A DNA stretch of 64,000 nt from Gordonia liuliyuniae (GTDB lineage: Bacteria > Actinomycetota > Actinomycetes > Mycobacteriales > Mycobacteriaceae). A model generated the notes under the pieces. It worked only from the letters and a program-made list of their open reading frames with translations. It ran no database searches and was not told the DNA's origin. This document shows positions 9,229 to 17,214 of the stretch, piece by piece (position 1 is the stretch's first letter; every line of letters starts with the position of its first letter). Made by a program: the position numbers and the translations under genes. The stretch spans positions 248,001-312,000 of the forward strand of contig NZ_JAKKOT010000005.1 of NCBI RefSeq assembly GCF_021739025.1, in the 5' to 3' direction.

Positions 9229-10317
9229 TCAGTCTATCTCATCAGCGGGGCTAGTCGATACGTCACCGTCAGCGACGCCGCCATCTGTGACGACTCCCTC
9301 ACTCACGTCGGCGTCCTCACGCGGACCGCCGTCGCCGGTGTCCGAGCGGATGTCGATTCGCCACCCGGTCAACCGGGCCGCCAGCCGAGCGTTCTGCCCC
9401 TCCTTGCCGATGGCCAGCGACAGCTGATAGTCGGGCACGATGACGCGGGCAGCGCTCGTCTCATGGTCGATCACGGTCACCGAGAGCACCTTGGCGGGCG
9501 AGAGCGCATTGCCGACGAACACGGCCGGATCGGAGGCGAAGTCGATGATGTCGATCTTCTCGCCGGACAGCTCGCTCATCACGTTGCGCACGCGCTGCCC
9601 CATCGGGCCGATGCAGGCGCCCTTCGCATTGAGTCCGTTAACGCCGGTGTGGACCGCGATCTTCGATCGGTGGCCCGCCTCGCGGGCGACCGCGACGATC
9701 TCGACGGAGCCGTCGGCGATCTCGGGGACTTCGAGCGAGAACAGTTTGCGGACGAGGTTCGGGTGGGTCCGCGACAGCGTGATCTGCGGTCCGCGCATGC
9801 CACGGGCGACCCCGACGACATAGCACTTGATCCGGTCGCCGTGGTTGTAACTCTCCCCCGGAACCTGCTCGACGGACGGGATGATCCCTTCGGCGGCGTT
9901 CGCGTCGGTGCCGATCTGCACGACGACGATGCCTTTCGAGTTCAGACGCGCGTCGGCCTGCACGACGCCGCCGACGACCTCACCCTCGTGCGCGACGAGA
10001 TCGCCGTAGGTCTTCTCGTTCTCGGCGTCGCGCAGACGCTGCAGGATCACCTGGCGCGCCGTCGTGGCGGCGATGCGGCCGAAGCCCTCGGGGGTGTCGT
10101 CCCACTCGTGGACGACGGCACCGGCCTCGTCGACTTCCTGCGCCATCACGCGGACCGCCCCGGACTTCCGGTTGACGTCGATGCGAGCGTGCTGAGCGAA
10201 TCCGTCGGTGTGGCGGTATGCGGTGAGCAGGGCCGTCTCGATGGCGGTGATGACCGTGTCGATCGACACGCCCTTGTCCGCTTCGATCAGCCGCAGCGCG
10301 TTGATGTCGATGTGCAT
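9229..10317 (-). CDS. nusA: Transcription termination/antitermination factor NusA
   Basis: NusA, 362 residues, binds RNA polymerase and nascent RNA to tune pausing, termination and rRNA antitermination. The N-terminal RNAP-binding domain occupies about residues 1-110, then the S1 domain (GEVVGGVVQ to RIKCYV), then tandem KH domains with [10 protein letters not shown] and [18 protein letters not shown]. As in other actinobacteria it lacks the C-terminal acidic repeats of E. coli NusA and ends in an acidic tail. GGAGCACCTGCC precedes the ATG. The preceding gap is unusually AT-rich. Confidence 0.95.
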   Translation of the reverse strand: MHIDINALRLIEADKGVSIDTVITAIETALLTAYRHTDGFAQHARIDVNRKSGAVRVMAQEVDEAGAVVHEWDDTPEGFGRIAATTARQVILQRLRDAENEKTYGDLVAHEGEVVGGVVQADARLNSKGIVVVQIGTDANAAEGIIPSVEQVPGESYNHGDRIKCYVVGVARGMRGPQITLSRTHPNLVRKLFSLEVPEIADGSVEIVAVAREAGHRSKIAVHTGVNGLNAKGACIGPMGQRVRNVMSELSGEKIDIIDFASDPAVFVGNALSPAKVLSVTVIDHETSAARVIVPDYQLSLAIGKEGQNARLAARLTGWRIDIRSDTGDGGPREDADVSEGVVTDGGVADGDVSTSPADEID

Positions 10318-10387
10318 GGCAGGTGCTCCTATTCGCTTGTCGGTTCCAGTTATGTGTTCGCGATTATGTATTCAATTGTCTGAGTGT
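10318..10387. other. AT-rich nusA leader segment
   Basis: The segment between the rimP-end repeat and the nusA start is far richer in A and T than its surroundings. In the transcribed (minus) sense it contains degenerate reiterations of GAACACATAA and GAATACATAA, followed by the nusA Shine-Dalgarno sequence. It looks like a deliberately unstructured leader; no TANNNT promoter at leaderless distance was found. Confidence 0.35.
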
Positions 10388-10435
10388 TCAGTCGTGATCC
10401 GGCTCAGTCGTGATCGGGCTCAGTCGTGATCGGGC
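10388..10435. repeat. 3 x 16-bp tandem repeat at rimP stop codon
   Basis: Three head-to-tail copies of TCAGTCGTGATCGGGC (the first has one change) cover 10388-10435. In the minus sense each copy ends in GACTGA, so the rimP stop and its last four codons are copied twice into the downstream gap. Confidence 0.85.
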
Positions 10436-10989
10436 GCGGCGGTGTCCGCGGGAGCGCGGCGGCGCGCGATCTCCGTATCGTCGAGCCCGCACGCGCGGAG
10501 CTCCGCTTCACCAGGCCGCCGGAAGTCGACGTCTACGACGGCCTTCTCGACGCTGTCGAGGGGCACGCCCACAGTCGTGATCCGCCCCTTGTCGGCGATG
10601 ACCAGCGTGACCGTGTCACCGTCGAGCGGGCCGATGCGCGCGGCGAGGCTCACAGTGCTGCCGTCGAGCCTGTAGTCGAGTTTCACGGCACGGCCAGCGT
10701 TGCGTCGCCAGTGCCGGGGCAACGTGAGCGGCCGTCCGATCCCCGGCGTGGTGACTTCCAGATCGTAGGGTTGCGCGCCCATGAGGTCGGCCTCTTCGAG
10801 CGCCGTGTCGAGTTCGCGACTGAGCTCGGCGAGCGCGTCCAGGTCGGCCCCACCATCACGGTCGACGACGACGCGGATGTCGCGACGTCCCGGCGGGGTC
10901 AACACCGCGATCTCTTCGAGGTCGTAACCGACCGCGCTGAGGATCGGCTCCACGACGAGCCCGATGGCTTCGGTCTTATCACCGCTCAT
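10420..10989 (-). CDS. rimP: Ribosome maturation factor RimP
   Basis: RimP, 189 residues, assists 30S assembly; it heads the conserved rimP-nusA-rnpM-infB-rbfA cluster. The N-terminal alpha/beta domain includes the GYDLEEIAV and VVVDRDGGADLD segments, and the C-terminal SH3-like domain includes the LEVTTPGIGRPL motif. I chose ATG 10989 over the TTG two codons upstream; GAGGAG lies 10 nt before the ATG and 4 nt before the TTG, so either is possible. Both ends of the gene are bordered by 3 x 16-bp tandem repeats of different sequence, one in its leader and one spanning its stop codon. Confidence 0.92.
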   Translation of the reverse strand: MSGDKTEAIGLVVEPILSAVGYDLEEIAVLTPPGRRDIRVVVDRDGGADLDALAELSRELDTALEEADLMGAQPYDLEVTTPGIGRPLTLPRHWRRNAGRAVKLDYRLDGSTVSLAARIGPLDGDTVTLVIADKGRITTVGVPLDSVEKAVVDVDFRRPGEAELRACGLDDTEIARRRAPADTAAPDHD

Positions 10990-11006
10990 GCGCAATCGTC
11001 TCCTCG

Positions 11007-11054
11007 TTGTGTTCTAGCCGGGTTGTGTTCTGGCCGGGTCGTGTTCTGGCCGGG
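11007..11054. repeat. 3 x 16-bp tandem repeat in rimP leader
   Basis: Three copies of TTGTGTTCTGGCCGGG (with one or two substitutions) at 11007-11022, 11023-11038 and 11039-11054. They lie directly upstream of the rimP Shine-Dalgarno sequence and differ from the repeat at the rimP stop, although period and copy number are the same. Confidence 0.85.
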
Positions 11055-11180
11055 TCGGCGGCATCGGTGATGTCGTGATTGTCGTCCGTGCCACCCACCG
11101 CGCCCGCGGCGCGGCGGTACCGAGTTTACGTGCGACGCGGTGCCCGTTCAGGGCCTGCTGAGTGTAGTCGATTTCCGACC

Positions 11181-11190
11181 CTGGCAGAAT
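11181..11190 (+). promoter_or_regulatory. CTGGCAGAAT promoter motif
   Basis: CTGGCAGAAT ends 8 nt before the GTG at 11199; CAGAAT would serve as -10 of a near-leaderless transcript. The same ten bases occur upstream of rplS and rpsP on the other strand. Confidence 0.4.
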
Positions 11191-11198
11191 TTGACGAC

Positions 11199-11684
11199 GT
11201 GAGCGTCCGTTCAACAGACTTCAGTCCCTCCCGTCGCACTGTGCTGCGCGGCGCCGCCGCCATTCCGGTAGCGGTCGCGACCGGTGCCGCGGTGTCCGCG
11301 TGCGGGCCGACGACGGACGAGGAACGCGACCTCGGCGACATGCTGGTGACGCATGCGCAGGCCGCGGTCCGCCAGCAGAAGGCCGCGGCGGCGTTGGCGC
11401 CCCGCACCACCGAGTACACGGCGGCGTTGACCGTCGTCGCGCAGCAGCGAGGCGAGCATGCGCAGGCGTTGCGCGACGAGATCGACCGGGTCCACTCGTC
11501 GTCGGCCGATCAGATCGACGTTCCAGGTCCAGCGCTGCCGACGCTCGACGCGCTGCGCGGCGCACTCGCCTCGTCGACGCGTGTGGCGGCCGACGGCGCC
11601 GTCCTCGAATCCGACTTCGTCGCGGGTCTCCTCGCGTCGATCTCGGCGTCCTGTAAGACTCTCGCGGAGGTCCAGCTCGCATGA
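11199..11684 (+). CDS. Tat-exported lipoprotein (Rv2843-like)
   Basis: A 161-residue predicted lipoprotein. The N-terminus has a twin-arginine motif (SRRTVLRG) followed by a hydrophobic stretch and a lipobox-like VSAC, so I infer Tat export and lipid anchoring. The mature part is Ala-rich and helical, with an HAQAAV-to-HAQALRDEI layout resembling a four-helix bundle. Position and content match Rv2843, next to the ferritin-like Rv2844 homologue. The stop overlaps the next ATG by 4 bp, so the two are probably co-translated. The start GTG 11199 has an upstream CTGGCAGAAT motif; the frame is open further upstream but lacks a signal sequence there. Confidence 0.7.
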   Translation: MSVRSTDFSPSRRTVLRGAAAIPVAVATGAAVSACGPTTDEERDLGDMLVTHAQAAVRQQKAAAALAPRTTEYTAALTVVAQQRGEHAQALRDEIDRVHSSSADQIDVPGPALPTLDALRGALASSTRVAADGAVLESDFVAGLLASISASCKTLAEVQLA

Positions 11685-12109
11685 CCCAGAACGACGCCCT
11701 CACCACAGCGGTCGACGCCGAGTTCGCGGCAATCTTCACCTATGGCCTCACGACCGCGTTCGTGGGATCCGACCAGCGCAACACCGTCGGCGAGTACATC
11801 GCCGAGCACCGGGTGCGCCGTGACGAGTTGAACGCCGCACTGGTCTCGGCGGGAGTGGCCGAGCAGGTCCCGGACGCCGGCTACACGCTCCCGTTCGAGG
11901 TGACCGACGACGCGACCGCGGTCAAGGCCCTCTTGCAGGCCGAGACGACGTGCGCGAGCGCCTACCGTGCGCTCGTCGAGCAGGCCGACGACGGCAAGAT
12001 CCGGCGGCTCGGGGTGGACGGACTCACCGACACCGCCATGCGGATCGCCTTCTGGCGAGGCGTGGCAGGCCTGTCCCCGTCGACCGTCGCGCTTCCGGGC
12101 GCACGGTAG
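11681..12109 (+). CDS. Ferritin-like DUF4439 protein
   Basis: A 142-residue DUF4439 protein, a ferritin-like four-helix bundle family. Helical segments carry well-spaced acids: DAEFAAIFTYG near residue 14, EYIAEHRVRRDEL near residues 38-50 and a later EQADDGKI region. The canonical ExxH iron ligands are only partly evident, so metal binding is uncertain. It overlaps the upstream Tat lipoprotein by 4 bp (ATGA), which suggests the two work together, perhaps in extracytoplasmic iron or redox handling; that is inference. The gene converges on proS, and a short tandem repeat starts at its stop codon. Confidence 0.75.
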   Translation: MTQNDALTTAVDAEFAAIFTYGLTTAFVGSDQRNTVGEYIAEHRVRRDELNAALVSAGVAEQVPDAGYTLPFEVTDDATAVKALLQAETTCASAYRALVEQADDGKIRRLGVDGLTDTAMRIAFWRGVAGLSPSTVALPGAR

Positions 12110-12151
12110 TTGGCCTGAACCAGTTGGCCCTGAGCCAGTTGGCCCCGAGCC
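12108..12151. repeat. 3 x 15-bp tandem repeat in convergent gap
   Basis: AGTTGGCCTGAACC, AGTTGGCCCTGAGCC and AGTTGGCCCCGAGCC follow one another from the last bases of the DUF4439 stop codon (TAG). They fill most of the gap before the proS stop. Confidence 0.8.
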
Positions 12152-12166
12152 TCCGGGGAATGCGCG

Positions 12167-13909
12167 TCAGCGGCGCACAGCCCGCACGATGGCGTCTTGC
12201 GCGCCGTCGACCGGCACTTCGGTCGACTCTCCGCTGAAACGATCACGGATTTCGACGGTGCCGTTGGCCCAGCCGCGCCCGACGACCACGACGACGGGCA
12301 TGCCGAGGAGCTCGGAGTCCTTGAACTTCACGCCCGGCGACGCCTTGCGATCGTCGAGCAGGACCGAGAGTCCGGCGGCGTCGAGTTTCTCGGCGAGCTC
12401 GCCTGCGCCGGTGATCGCGGCGTCGTCCTTGTTGGCGATCACGAGGTGTACGTCGAACGGCGCGACCTCGCGCGGCCAGCGCAGCCCCTTCTCGTCGTGC
12501 ATCTGTTCGGCGAGGACCGCGACCATGCGCGAGACGCCGAGCCCGTATGAGCCCATCGTCACGCGGACCGGTTTGCCGTTCTCGCCGAGGACGTCGAGGC
12601 CGAAGGCGTCGGCGTACTTGCGGCCGAGTTGGAAGATGTGGCCGATCTCGATGCCCTTGGCCGATTCGAGGACCCCGGCGCCGTCGGGCGACGGATCGCC
12701 GTCGCGGACCTCGGCGGCTTCGATCACGCCGTCCGGCGTGAAGTCGCGGCCTGCGACGAGGTTCACGTAGTGACGGCCCTTCTCGTCGGCTCCGGTGATC
12801 CACGACGTGCCGTCGACGACGCGCGGGTCGACCAGGTAGGTGAGCTCTGCGGCCTGGACGCCCTTCGGGCCGATGTATCCCTTGACGAGTGCCGGATTAG
12901 CGGCGAAATCGGCGTCGTCGAGGAGTTCGACTTCGCTCGGTTCGACCGATGCTTCAAGACGTTTGAAGTCGACTTCGCGGTCGCCGGGCACGCCGATCGC
13001 GGTGATCTCCCAGTCGCCGCCGGGCTGACGGATCTTGACCATGACGTTCTTGAGCGTGTCGGCGGCCGTGTAGTCGCCGTCGAGGGTCGCGTCGGCCCAG
13101 GCGACGAGCGACTCGATGGTCGGGGTGTCGCCGGTCTCGTACGACACGGCGGCAGGCAGTCCGTCGAACGGTAGCGCGTCGGGCGCCGTGGTGGCGACGG
13201 CTTCGACGTTGGCCGCGTAATCCGATTCGGTGCTGCGGACGAATGTGTCCTCGCCGACGTCGCACACGGCGAGGAACTCTTCAGACCTGCTGCCGCCCAT
13301 CGCTCCCGCGGTCGCCCGCACGATGACGTATTCGACGCCGAGGCTGTCGAAGATCCGTTGATAGGCGGCGCGATGCTTGTCGTAGGACGTCTGCAACGCG
13401 TCGTCGTCGAGGTCGAACGAGTACGAGTCCTTCATGACGAACTCGCGCCCGCGCAGCAGGCCGGCGCGGGGACGCTCCTCGTCGCGGTATTTGGTCTGCA
13501 CCTGGTAGAGGATGACGGGCAGATCCTTGTACGAGCTGTACTCGCCCTTCACCAGTTGAGTGAAGATCTCCTCGTGGGTCGGGCCCAGGAGCAGGTCCGC
13601 ACCCTTGCGGTCCTTGAGACGGAAGAGGTTGGGGCCGTACTCGGTCCAGCGCCCCGTCGCCTCGTACGGGTCACGCGGAAGCAGCGCGGGCAGCAGGATC
13701 TCTTGCGCGCCGATCGCGTCCATCTCCTGGCGCACGAGGTTCTCGACGTTGCGGAACACCTTGAGCCCCAACGGCAGCCACGAGTACACACCGGGTGCGC
13801 TGCGTCGGATGTAGCCGGCGCGCACCAGCAGCTTGTGGCTCGGCACCTCCGCGTCGGCGGGGTCGTCTCGAAGCGTGCGGAGGAACAGGTCGGACATGCG
13901 TGTGATCAC
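12167..13909 (-). CDS. proS: Prolyl-tRNA synthetase
   Basis: ProRS, 580 residues, the bacterial-type class II enzyme that charges tRNA-Pro. Visible are the motif 2 and motif 3 regions ([21 protein letters not shown], and [13 protein letters not shown] near residue 460), an inserted YbaK-like editing domain in the middle, and a C-terminal anticodon-binding domain ([10 protein letters not shown]). The GTG start gives [16 protein letters not shown], the N-terminus typical of mycobacterial ProRS. A TAAGCT element 8 nt upstream suggests a leaderless transcript. It diverges from yaaA across 48 bp. Confidence 0.96.
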   Translation of the reverse strand: MITRMSDLFLRTLRDDPADAEVPSHKLLVRAGYIRRSAPGVYSWLPLGLKVFRNVENLVRQEMDAIGAQEILLPALLPRDPYEATGRWTEYGPNLFRLKDRKGADLLLGPTHEEIFTQLVKGEYSSYKDLPVILYQVQTKYRDEERPRAGLLRGREFVMKDSYSFDLDDDALQTSYDKHRAAYQRIFDSLGVEYVIVRATAGAMGGSRSEEFLAVCDVGEDTFVRSTESDYAANVEAVATTAPDALPFDGLPAAVSYETGDTPTIESLVAWADATLDGDYTAADTLKNVMVKIRQPGGDWEITAIGVPGDREVDFKRLEASVEPSEVELLDDADFAANPALVKGYIGPKGVQAAELTYLVDPRVVDGTSWITGADEKGRHYVNLVAGRDFTPDGVIEAAEVRDGDPSPDGAGVLESAKGIEIGHIFQLGRKYADAFGLDVLGENGKPVRVTMGSYGLGVSRMVAVLAEQMHDEKGLRWPREVAPFDVHLVIANKDDAAITGAGELAEKLDAAGLSVLLDDRKASPGVKFKDSELLGMPVVVVVGRGWANGTVEIRDRFSGESTEVPVDGAQDAIVRAVRR

Positions 13910-13917
13910 GGTGTACC

Positions 13918-13923
13918 AGCTTA
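13918..13923 (-). promoter_or_regulatory. -10 element of proS
   Basis: On the minus strand TAAGCT (TANNNT) ends 8 nt before the GTG at 13909. It sits 22 bp from the divergent yaaA -10 element. Confidence 0.45.
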
Positions 13924-13945
13924 GTTGTGGCGCCTACGGGTTCGT

Positions 13946-13951
13946 TAGGGT
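13946..13951 (+). promoter_or_regulatory. -10 element, leaderless yaaA
   Basis: TAGGGT ends 6 nt before the GTG at 13958. Confidence 0.55.
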
Positions 13952-13957
13952 GGTCGC

Positions 13958-14707
13958 GTGCTCGTGATCCTGCCTCCTTCGGAGACCAAGTCCGACGGCG
14001 GGAAGTCCGCCCCGCTCGACCTCGACTCGTTGTCGCTGCCGGAGTTGAACGGCGTTCGACGCCGTATCGCGGACGCTGTCGTCGAACTCGCGGGCGACCT
14101 CGAGGCCTCACGCGCCGCGCTCGGTCTCGGTGCCACGGACGCTGCGATCGCCGAGGTGGCGCGCAACGCCGAACTGTGGAGGGCGCCGACGCGTCCGGCG
14201 ATCACGCGCTATACGGGCGTGCTGTACGACGCCCTCGATTATCCGGGTATGACGCGGGCGTCGAAGGCAAAGGCCGCCGACCGGCTGATGATCGGGTCGG
14301 CGCTGTTCGGTGTGGTGTCGGCGGCCGACCTGATTCCGGCGTACCGCTTGTCTGGCGGCTCCAAGCTGCCCGGGTTCGGAACCCTGGGTGCGGCGTGGAA
14401 GCCTGCACTGTCGCCCGCCCTCGATGCGCTCGACGATTTCGTCGTCGATCTGCGGTCGGGTGTCTACCAGAAGCTGGGGCCGGTGGACGGCGCGGTGTCG
14501 GCCACCGTCGTCACCGAGTTCGCCAACGGCTCACGCAAGGTGGTCAGCCATTTCAACAAGCATTACAAGGGTCTCGTCGCGCACGAGCTGGTGCGGACGC
14601 GCCGCACCGTCCGCGATGTCGACGGACTCGCTGCGGTGCTCGCGGACGCGGGCCAACGCGTCGAGATCACGTCGCCGTTGGAGATCACGGTGGTGACCGA
14701 GGACTGA
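13958..14707 (+). CDS. yaaA: YaaA family peroxide-stress protein
   Basis: A 249-residue YaaA/DUF328 protein. It opens with LPPSETK, a signature of the family, and carries KLPGFGTLGAAWKPAL in the middle and FNKHYKGLVAHEL towards the C-terminus. E. coli YaaA limits free iron and DNA damage under hydrogen peroxide stress and its fold binds DNA; that role is transferred from the family. The start GTG lies at leaderless distance from TAGGGT. It is the first of a set of genes (to 17.7 kb) that interrupts the M. tuberculosis-like order between proS and cobA/cysG. Confidence 0.85.
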   Translation: MLVILPPSETKSDGGKSAPLDLDSLSLPELNGVRRRIADAVVELAGDLEASRAALGLGATDAAIAEVARNAELWRAPTRPAITRYTGVLYDALDYPGMTRASKAKAADRLMIGSALFGVVSAADLIPAYRLSGGSKLPGFGTLGAAWKPALSPALDALDDFVVDLRSGVYQKLGPVDGAVSATVVTEFANGSRKVVSHFNKHYKGLVAHELVRTRRTVRDVDGLAAVLADAGQRVEITSPLEITVVTED

Positions 14708-14729
14708 TCTGGCGAGGACTCGAGGGCGC

Positions 14730-15326
14730 TCAGGTCGCCGGGGTGAGCCGCATGGCGACGCGGTTCGGCCCTCCGGGCACCGGCCCGGCTGGGCCGACGA
14801 CAAAGAAGCCCTCCTTCTCGAACATCGATCGCACGCCCGGGTACGCGAAGATCGGAGTGACCCGCTCGCGTGGGTCCACGGGGTAGGCGCCGATGACGTC
14901 TGCACCCTTCTCGACAGCGTATTCGACAGCGCCGTGCAGGAGCCGCTGTCCGATCCCGCGGCGTCGGCGGCCGCCACGCGTCCGGAGGCAGAAGATCGTC
15001 CACGGGTCGCCGTCGCTGGTCGGCGGATACGTGCTGTGATCGGCCATGGCACGGATGTCGCTGCGTCTCGCGACGCCCGCCCAACCCACGACGTCGCCCA
15101 CCTCGTCGTACGCGAGAACTCCCGGTTCGGGGCGACGACCGCACAGCTCGAACACCGCTTGGCGACGGGCCTCGGCGTCGAGGTTTGTCGCGGAGGCCCC
15201 CAGTCGGTAGGTGAGGCACCAACATGCGATGGCGTCGGGCCGACGTTTCGGCCCGAGCATGGTCTCCACGTCGTCGAACACGTCTTGGGTCGCAGCGCGG
15301 AAGGTCAGGTTCGGTACGTCGGACAC
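14730..15326 (-). CDS. GNAT family N-acetyltransferase
   Basis: A 198-residue GNAT fold protein. The acetyl-CoA loop is RRRRGIGQRLLHGAVEYA near residue 120, preceded by the WTIFCL strand and followed by YPGVRSMFEKEGF, the usual motif B region. The substrate is unknown. The GTG start is preceded by GGAGAGGAGGGAAC, a strong Shine-Dalgarno sequence that forms the last part of a four-copy purine-rich tandem repeat located between this gene and the upstream HNH gene. It converges on yaaA. Confidence 0.75.
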   Translation of the reverse strand: MSDVPNLTFRAATQDVFDDVETMLGPKRRPDAIACWCLTYRLGASATNLDAEARRQAVFELCGRRPEPGVLAYDEVGDVVGWAGVARRSDIRAMADHSTYPPTSDGDPWTIFCLRTRGGRRRRGIGQRLLHGAVEYAVEKGADVIGAYPVDPRERVTPIFAYPGVRSMFEKEGFFVVGPAGPVPGGPNRVAMRLTPAT

Positions 15327-15340
15327 GTTCCCTCCTCTCC

Positions 15341-15396
15341 CCTGTTCTCAGGGTCCTGTTCTCAGTGCCCTCTTCTCAGGGTCCCTCTTCTCGGTG
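15341..15396. repeat. 4-copy 14-15-bp tandem repeat between HNH gene and GNAT
   Basis: CCTGTTCTCAGGGT, CCTGTTCTCAGTGC, CCTCTTCTCAGGGTC and CCTCTTCTCGGTG follow one another. In the transcribed sense each unit is GAGAAGAGGG-like, so the leader presents a row of Shine-Dalgarno-like sequences before the GNAT start at 15326. Confidence 0.8.
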
Positions 15397-15416
15397 TGGT
15401 CCGCGACCGGTACGCA

Positions 15417-17015
15417 TCAGAACGGCGGCTCGCCCCAATCGTGGGCCGAGGCGGCGACGCGGGCCTGTTCGGCTTCTCGCGCCCGACGGTTCGCCGCGCG
15501 GACCCGCATGCGATAGCGGTGTTTGGCTCGCGTGCGCGAGTAGGGACGGTTCGGGCCTGCGCCGAACTCGATCGTCGGGGGTTCGACGATCGGGCCGTGC
15601 GTGCACGGGATCAACCCGAGTTCGGGCAGCAGCCACGAGTTCATCGCGCGCGAACGCGTGGTGATCCCGTCGGGCGAGGTGATCTCGACCCAGAACACGC
15701 CGTTCGCGTCGACGATCAACTCGTCGACCCACCCGGGGACGTGAGTCTTCACGCCGTGATGGAATTCGCACTTGGGCGCCAGGTTGCATGCGCACGTCGG
15801 TCCGCCTGCGCGCGGGTCGGAGTGGTCGAATTCGACGACGTGGTCGAGGTCCGACTCGTATGCGGGCCGGTCGCATCCGACCCACGTGCACTGGCCGTGG
15901 AGGGCGCGGATCGCCGCGTCCGCGGTGGCTGTCGGACGGCACGGGTTTCCGGCCTGCGCCATTCCGCCGAGCAGGTCGCCGAGGTCGAGGTCGCGAACCA
16001 CGGCGTCGGACCGCTGCGCCAGTTCTCGGGCGTGCGGAGCCGAGATGGGACCGAACCCGTCGAGGTAGGCGGGCAGATCGGACTGCCCGGACAACGTCTC
16101 GCCGCGCACCACGACGTGCAGGACGACCCGCTTGCAGCGGGCTGCGACGGAATCGTCGTCGAGTTCGGCTGCGCAGTCGTCACGACCGCACTCGCAGACG
16201 AACGGTGTGCCGTTGATGCGCGCGATCGCCGCGTCGCTGCGACGCTCGTTCTTGGTGCGTGGATCGTTCGAGCACACACCGTTGATGATCGCGTCGACCA
16301 CCTTCTTCGACACGGCCACGTCCGCGGCGTCGGCGGTGACGACGAACTCGGACAGTTCCTCGTTGACCGGGTTGACCGCTACTCTCTTCGACGCCCTCGC
16401 TGCCGCGCGCGTGCGTCGAGCCGCATCCGGGTCGAACTCGGCGACGACTGCCGCGACGATCGATTCGACGATCGCGCGCGAGAGCTTGCCCGCTTCTTGC
16501 AATCGCAGCGCGGCCTCGGCGTCGATCGCCGCGAGCACGTCGACGTCGTCGACCAGCGCCACCTGGGCGAGCACGCCGTCGAAGAAGTACGGCGTGAGGA
16601 CGCCGTCGCGCATGAGCTTGCCGAGCATCGGGGCCTCGTCGATGCACCGCTCGGCATTCTCCACGAACCGCTCCGCCGTGTGCTGACGTGCACCCGCAGC
16701 CTGCGCGTACAACGTCGCCGTCTGGCAGATCGGGTCGTAGACGCGCGTGAACACGTCGGCCGCCTGCCCGTCGGCACTGACCTCGTCGGCGGCGGCCACG
16801 GTCATCCGCCGCAGCCGATTGACGGCCTCGAACTGATACCACCGGATGAGACCGGCGAACCCGTCCGCGCGGGCAGCGAACGCCGCCAGCGCAGCGCGCT
16901 CATCGCGCGAACCCGCCTCACCCTCAGGCCGCGGGACCCGAATGATGATCGCGTCGTCGGTCACCTCCACCGAGGAACCGGCGACACTGGCCGGGCCGGT
17001 CATCGTGGTGGTCAT
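15417..17015 (-). CDS. DUF222/HNH endonuclease domain protein (13E12-repeat family type)
   Basis: A 532-residue protein of the DUF222-plus-HNH architecture that is expanded in mycolic-acid actinobacteria (13E12 REP proteins of M. tuberculosis). DUF222 spans roughly residues 30-330; the HNH nuclease lies near residues 380-440 with CTWVGCDRPAYESDLDHVVEFDH and a later CEFHHGVKTH, giving the zinc Cys pairs and the DH..H catalytic set. DNA cleavage is expected but the biological target is unknown. The ATG at 17015 is preceded by AGGGGG 5 nt away. Two LexA-type boxes cover the promoter, so DNA damage induction is a strong inference. Confidence 0.88.
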   Translation of the reverse strand: MTTTMTGPASVAGSSVEVTDDAIIIRVPRPEGEAGSRDERAALAAFAARADGFAGLIRWYQFEAVNRLRRMTVAAADEVSADGQAADVFTRVYDPICQTATLYAQAAGARQHTAERFVENAERCIDEAPMLGKLMRDGVLTPYFFDGVLAQVALVDDVDVLAAIDAEAALRLQEAGKLSRAIVESIVAAVVAEFDPDAARRTRAAARASKRVAVNPVNEELSEFVVTADAADVAVSKKVVDAIINGVCSNDPRTKNERRSDAAIARINGTPFVCECGRDDCAAELDDDSVAARCKRVVLHVVVRGETLSGQSDLPAYLDGFGPISAPHARELAQRSDAVVRDLDLGDLLGGMAQAGNPCRPTATADAAIRALHGQCTWVGCDRPAYESDLDHVVEFDHSDPRAGGPTCACNLAPKCEFHHGVKTHVPGWVDELIVDANGVFWVEITSPDGITTRSRAMNSWLLPELGLIPCTHGPIVEPPTIEFGAGPNRPYSRTRAKHRYRMRVRAANRRAREAEQARVAASAHDWGEPPF

Positions 17016-17030
17016 GGCATCCCCCTGTGT

Positions 17031-17046
17031 TCGAACGTGTGTTCTA
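17031..17046. promoter_or_regulatory. LexA/SOS box 1
   Basis: TCGAACGTGTGTTCTA matches the mycobacterial LexA operator TCGAAC-N4-GTTCGA at 11 of 12 fixed positions. It lies immediately downstream of the -10 element of the HNH gene. Confidence 0.7.
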
Positions 17047-17074
17047 TATTACAGTGTCGAACACACGTTCGCAA
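17046..17074 (-). promoter_or_regulatory. Promoter of the HNH nuclease gene
   Basis: On the minus strand, TTGCGA (-35, 17074-17069), a 17-bp spacer and TAATAT (-10, 17051-17046) form a good housekeeping promoter. Both LexA-type boxes touch it, one covering the -35 and one abutting the -10, so repressor binding would block RNA polymerase. Confidence 0.6.
17057..17072. promoter_or_regulatory. LexA/SOS box 2
   Basis: TCGAACACACGTTCGC matches TCGAAC-N4-GTTCGA at 11 of 12 fixed positions and overlaps the -35 of the HNH promoter. Centre-to-centre distance to box 1 is 26 bp. Confidence 0.7.
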
Positions 17075-17080
17075 GGGGTC

Positions 17081-17134
17081 GTGGTGTACGGCTGCGTGAT
17101 GTACGGCTGCGTGATGTATGGCGGCGTGATGTAC
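17081..17134. repeat. 15-bp tandem repeat upstream of HNH promoter
   Basis: GTGGTGTACGGCTGC, GTGATGTACGGCTGC, GTGATGTATGGCGGC and a partial GTGATGTAC, period 15 bp. It lies just upstream of the LexA-controlled promoter. The rest of the gap up to 17214 shows nothing recognisable. Confidence 0.8.
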
Positions 17135-17214
17135 AGAGACGACGAATGACGCGCGAGTGGTCGTCGAGCGCTCACAGCGACTCCGGCGAGCACTCAGAGC
17201 ACCTGTTCGCCCTG

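Noticed and set aside
14934-17099. Very long open frame opposite the HNH gene (721 codons)
   Set aside because: Antisense shadow caused by high GC; composition is Arg/Gly/Asp-rich without domains and the HNH gene on the other strand has clear motifs.
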